Shown here one piece after another: positions 61,300-64,000 of a stretch of 64,000 nt of DNA. Made by a program: the position numbers and the translations under genes. Numbering within the stretch: position 1 is the first letter of the stretch; the number at the start of each line of letters is the position of its first letter. The notes below the pieces were generated by a model. It saw nothing but the letters and a program-made list of their open reading frames with translations, was not told the DNA's origin and did not search any database. This DNA is from Nitzschia sp. DOCU1 (lineage: Eukaryota; Bacillariophyta; Bacillariophyceae; Bacillariales; Bacillariaceae), in the NCBI GenBank assembly GCA_951394045.1, contig OX595985.1:2604001-2668000 (forward strand). The letters run 5' to 3'.

Positions 61300-63736
61300 A
61301 TGACTCCCTTTCGAACCATGAAGACAGTCGTAGCAAGTACAAATCACGACGATGATCAATGTGAGATGAATACGTCGATGGATGAAGGAAGTCATTGCTC
61401 GGAGACCTTCATGTTAGCTTCACCCCCACGCTCGTCTCGTGGCAAAATTTCCACCGGTGGTTTGAGGCCAGCCGGTGGGGGATTCGGAAGTGCTGCTAGT
61501 CGCCTCTTTGCTGATGATGACGAAGACTGTGGCTTTCAGAAGCGGCCGTCTATTCTCAAGCCTCTCGACCTTAATATGGACCTTGCCTCCAGTGATAACC
61601 ATGAAGAGCAAGCGGCAGCTGCTGCCAGCAATGGTGCCCACGGATCACGGACGCCTTATCGACGCAAGTCAAGCCATCTGGATAACACAGTACGCAAGCG
61701 ACTAGCGGAACGGCAACTTATTGCGCGAGACTTGAGCTTTGACGATATCGAAGATGAAGAGTCTGAGCAGAACAGTCCCACAGACATGATGATGCAGTCT
61801 CCAAGAATATCCCCTTCATGCTACAAGTCACCTTCTGCCTATCGTGTGGCAACTGGTCATGTAAACAAGTCCCCCTGCTATCGAACCATCGACGGCCGGA
61901 CCGTTCAATCCAAGAACCCGTTCTCCCCCATGTACACTGAAGATAGTGGGGCACAAAATGTTGCAGCTGCTGCCTTGGCTTTATCAGAGTCTCTCAATTT
62001 TCCTGTTTCTCTCGAGGGAGTTTCTACTGGCACCTCCTCAAGCCAGGGAGGCCCTCTGCTTCGTCATCGCCTTCAAAAGCGCGATACGAATTTGCACGCT
62101 TCGGGGTTCCCCTCCTTTGCTGCCTCTGCGGCGGCCCAGTACGAGGACTTTACTAGAGATGGATACCCAGAGAGGCAAGGACGTTATAGTTTTACCGGCT
62201 CCCCCATTCGAGAGATGGAGTTTGAGTCCTCCAATACTCCCGTGGGACAACCAGGCGATTCTTCCATGTTCTCCATACCTCACAAGGTTCGAAGACTTTC
62301 CAAGCAACACGATGCACCGGCCGCTGAGGCGTTCAACACAGACTTTTATGTCGCGATTAATAATCAACAGAAGAGGCCTCCACAGCTGGACGTGGAGGAA
62401 GCCGAGTATGGAGCGCGTAACAAGAATCATTCTTATTACCGTGTGGGTGACGAGATTAGTCCAACGGACGTGATGTCCTTTCCCATGATGATGAGCGCTC
62501 CAAACTCTCCAGGGACACCAGTGCCTCCCACTCCCTCCAAGCCCCGAAATTATCGCCGACGCCCCAAGACTCGATACACCCCAGTGCGTAAATCGGTCGT
62601 CCCCCAAACACCCATACCGGAACGTCGTGCTAGAGGTAACTTTTGCAGTCAAAGTACCGACGAAGATGATAGTGATCGAGAAATGACTACCTCCAAGCCC
62701 CGAGCCCAATCTCGGTTCTATTCTGACTTTGATGTCATTGCGGAGCTGGGAAATGGAAGTTTTGGGAATGTATTCAAGGTCATGAGTCGTCTGGATGGCT
62801 GTATGTATGCCATCAAGGTTGCACACCGGCCGGCAAAGGGGAATTCGGATAAGGACCGCATGCTGAAAGAGGTGAGTTGCAGCACTCGGCGTGCTACTCT
62901 GCATCTTCCCGTATTGAGTTCCTTACATGTTTCTCACACGATTTTTTCCACAGGTCTATGCGTTGGCGGCGCTGTCGGATCAGGCAGACACAGCCACATT
63001 TCATATTGTACGCTATCATCAGGCCTGGATGGAAGAGCAACGACTCTACATCCAAACGGAGTTGTGCACTAGCACACTCTCTGCGGAAATCGAACATCTT
63101 TCTCCGGTCCTCCTTTCTGTCGAGAGACGATACAAGTTCTTGCGTGAGATTTGCCTGGCCCTAGAATTCATTCACAAGAATGGAATGGTGCACCTGGATA
63201 TCAAGCCTGAGAACATTTTCATAAAAAATGATCAATTTAAGCTTGGAGACTTTGGGCTAGTCTCCACGGTTTCGTCGCATGATGTGGAGGAAGGTGACTC
63301 TCGCTACATGTCGATGGAGCTATTGTCTGGCGATCACAACGACCTGACGAAATCAGACATCTTCTCGCTCGGGATTTCTCTCTACGAAATCTGCCTCGGT
63401 GGCGTTCGCCCTCTACCAACTAACGGGCCCGAATGGCAAGCCCTGAGAGCAGCCAATTTTGCAACCCTCGCCAACACTCCAGGCGAGATGGAACGCATCA
63501 TCAAGGTGATGATGGATCCTGATGCGGCGGCTCGGCCGAGTGCACACGAACTACTGAAGCGCCCCCAACTTTTGAGTGCCGAACAAAAGGCACTGTTGGC
63601 GGAGCGCAACAAGGTGGTGCAAGCCAATCTTGCCTTGGCGGAACAAGCAGACCGTTTAAAAAAGCTGACCCCGCCCCCACCCCCGATTCCATCACGACGT
63701 GTGCTGGTGCGAGCCAATACTTGGAATGGAAGCTAA
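61300..63736 (+). CDS. Wee1-like protein kinase, two exons
   Basis: Exons 61300-62871 and 62954-63736 (82-bp intron, GTGAGT...CAG) give 784 residues. The first ~470 residues are disordered and rich in Ser-Pro and Thr-Pro sites (SPRISPSCYKSP, NSPGTPVPPTPSKP, PVRKSVVPQTPIP), typical of cell-cycle-regulated Wee1 N-termini. The kinase domain starts with FDVIAELGNGSFGNVFKV and has YAIKVAH, FIHKNGMVHLDIKPENIFI, KLGDFGLVS and the Wee1-type EGDSRYMSMELL. HLDIKPEN and EGDSRYM distinguish Wee1/Myt1 from other kinases. Wee1 inhibits CDK by tyrosine phosphorylation and holds cells before mitosis. It has no membrane segment, which argues against Myt1. Confidence 0.93.
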
Positions 63737-63817
63737 ACCATTTCATTGTAAACTAATCTTTAAGCGCGCATTCAAAAAAGTAAGCTGACTTCTTATACTT
63801 AGTAGCAGTTTGACGTT

Positions 63818-64000
63818 TTACTCTACTAGCTCTTCCGGTAGACAATTCTGAAGCACAACAGCTTTCATGACGGCATACGGAGCCGTTCGACCCGTCCAGA
63901 GCTCAAATTGTCCCACACCTTGTTCCCATAACATTTCAGACCCACGTACCACTGAGCAGCCAGCCGCTTCAGCTTGATCGAGCAATTTCGTATGGTACGG
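63818..64000 (-). CDS. Shikimate dehydrogenase C-terminus (cut by window edge)
   Basis: The last 60 codons of a minus-strand gene ending at the TAA at 63820-63818. The sequence includes [20 protein letters not shown], then [19 protein letters not shown]. This is the C-terminal SDH pattern: a G-x-x-M-L-x-x-Q-x-x-x-Q-F-E-L-W-T-G motif that holds shikimate. In algae this domain is often fused to dehydroquinate dehydratase or part of a larger shikimate-pathway protein, which cannot be seen here. It makes shikimate from 3-dehydroshikimate with NADPH, normally in the plastid. It is convergent with Wee1, 81 bp away. Confidence 0.85.
   Translation of the reverse strand, partial: PYHTKLLDQAEAAGCSVVRGSEMLWEQGVGQFELWTGRTAPYAVMKAVVLQNCLPEELVE

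Noticed and set aside
1..64000. tRNA, rRNA, CRISPR or transposase genes
   Set aside because: Scanned by eye for tRNA TpsiC-like boxes, repeat-spacer arrays and reverse transcriptase, integrase or transposase motifs; none was convincing. A tRNAscan or Pfam search could still find a weak one.

Overview
The window looks like nuclear DNA of a photosynthetic stramenopile, most likely a pennate diatom. Genes lie densely on both strands. Introns are few, short (66-123 bp) and GT-AG. Secreted and plastid-type proteins carry an N-terminal signal peptide, in one case followed by an ASAFAP-like motif (SQA-FQAP). Conserved eukaryotic genes present include ribosomal eL31, Wee1, ArfGAP, a CDK-type kinase, an exportin and sarcosine dehydrogenase. 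A raphid pennate rich in recent duplications would fit, but the species cannot be fixed from the sequence. There is no sign of an organellar, bacterial or viral segment, and I see no tRNA, rRNA or CRISPR array.

Layout. 0-8.5 kb: a gene cut by the left edge, a YG-rich membrane protein, an FKBP-MsrA fusion, a two-exon glycosyltransferase-like protein, and membrane-anchored kinase K1. 8.5-11 kb: two tandem single-C2-domain genes, duplicated together with their 5' flanks. 11-16.3 kb: an ornithine-cyclodeaminase-family enzyme, a beta-propeller protein, and a TMEM42-like protein carrying RING and MYND zinc fingers. 16.3-19.5 kb: an orphan gene behind a promoter copy that recurs at 25 kb, and a broken MnmG/SGNH chimera. 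19.5-23.2 kb: a five-exon gene encoding PHD fingers, an AlkB-type dioxygenase and an SRA/YDG domain. 23.2-25.5 kb: repeats and gene-poor DNA. 25.5-35.6 kb: kinase K2, a GNAT, a sugar aminotransferase, a signal-peptide-bearing proteasome alpha-like protein, a predicted thylakoid-lumen protein, an ArfGAP and a CDK-like kinase. 35.8-42.6 kb: a 2225-residue DDT/PHD chromatin protein. 43.1-47.8 kb: tandem kinases K3 and K4. 48.5-64 kb: a DNRLRE/CBM96-like surface protein, an exportin, a spermidine-synthase-family enzyme, eL31, sarcosine dehydrogenase, Wee1, and the C-terminus of shikimate dehydrogenase cut by the right edge.

Two things stand out. The first is the PHD-AlkB-SRA gene: reader, eraser and modified-base-binding modules in one protein suggest a DNA or histone modification enzyme. 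The second is a four-member family of type II membrane kinases (K1-K4) with DFN in place of DFG and a shared Cys-Trp-Pro-x-Cys-Asn motif before the kinase fold. Their topology puts the kinase domain in the secretory lumen or outside the cell. K3 and K4 are recent tandem copies that differ by one clean intron.
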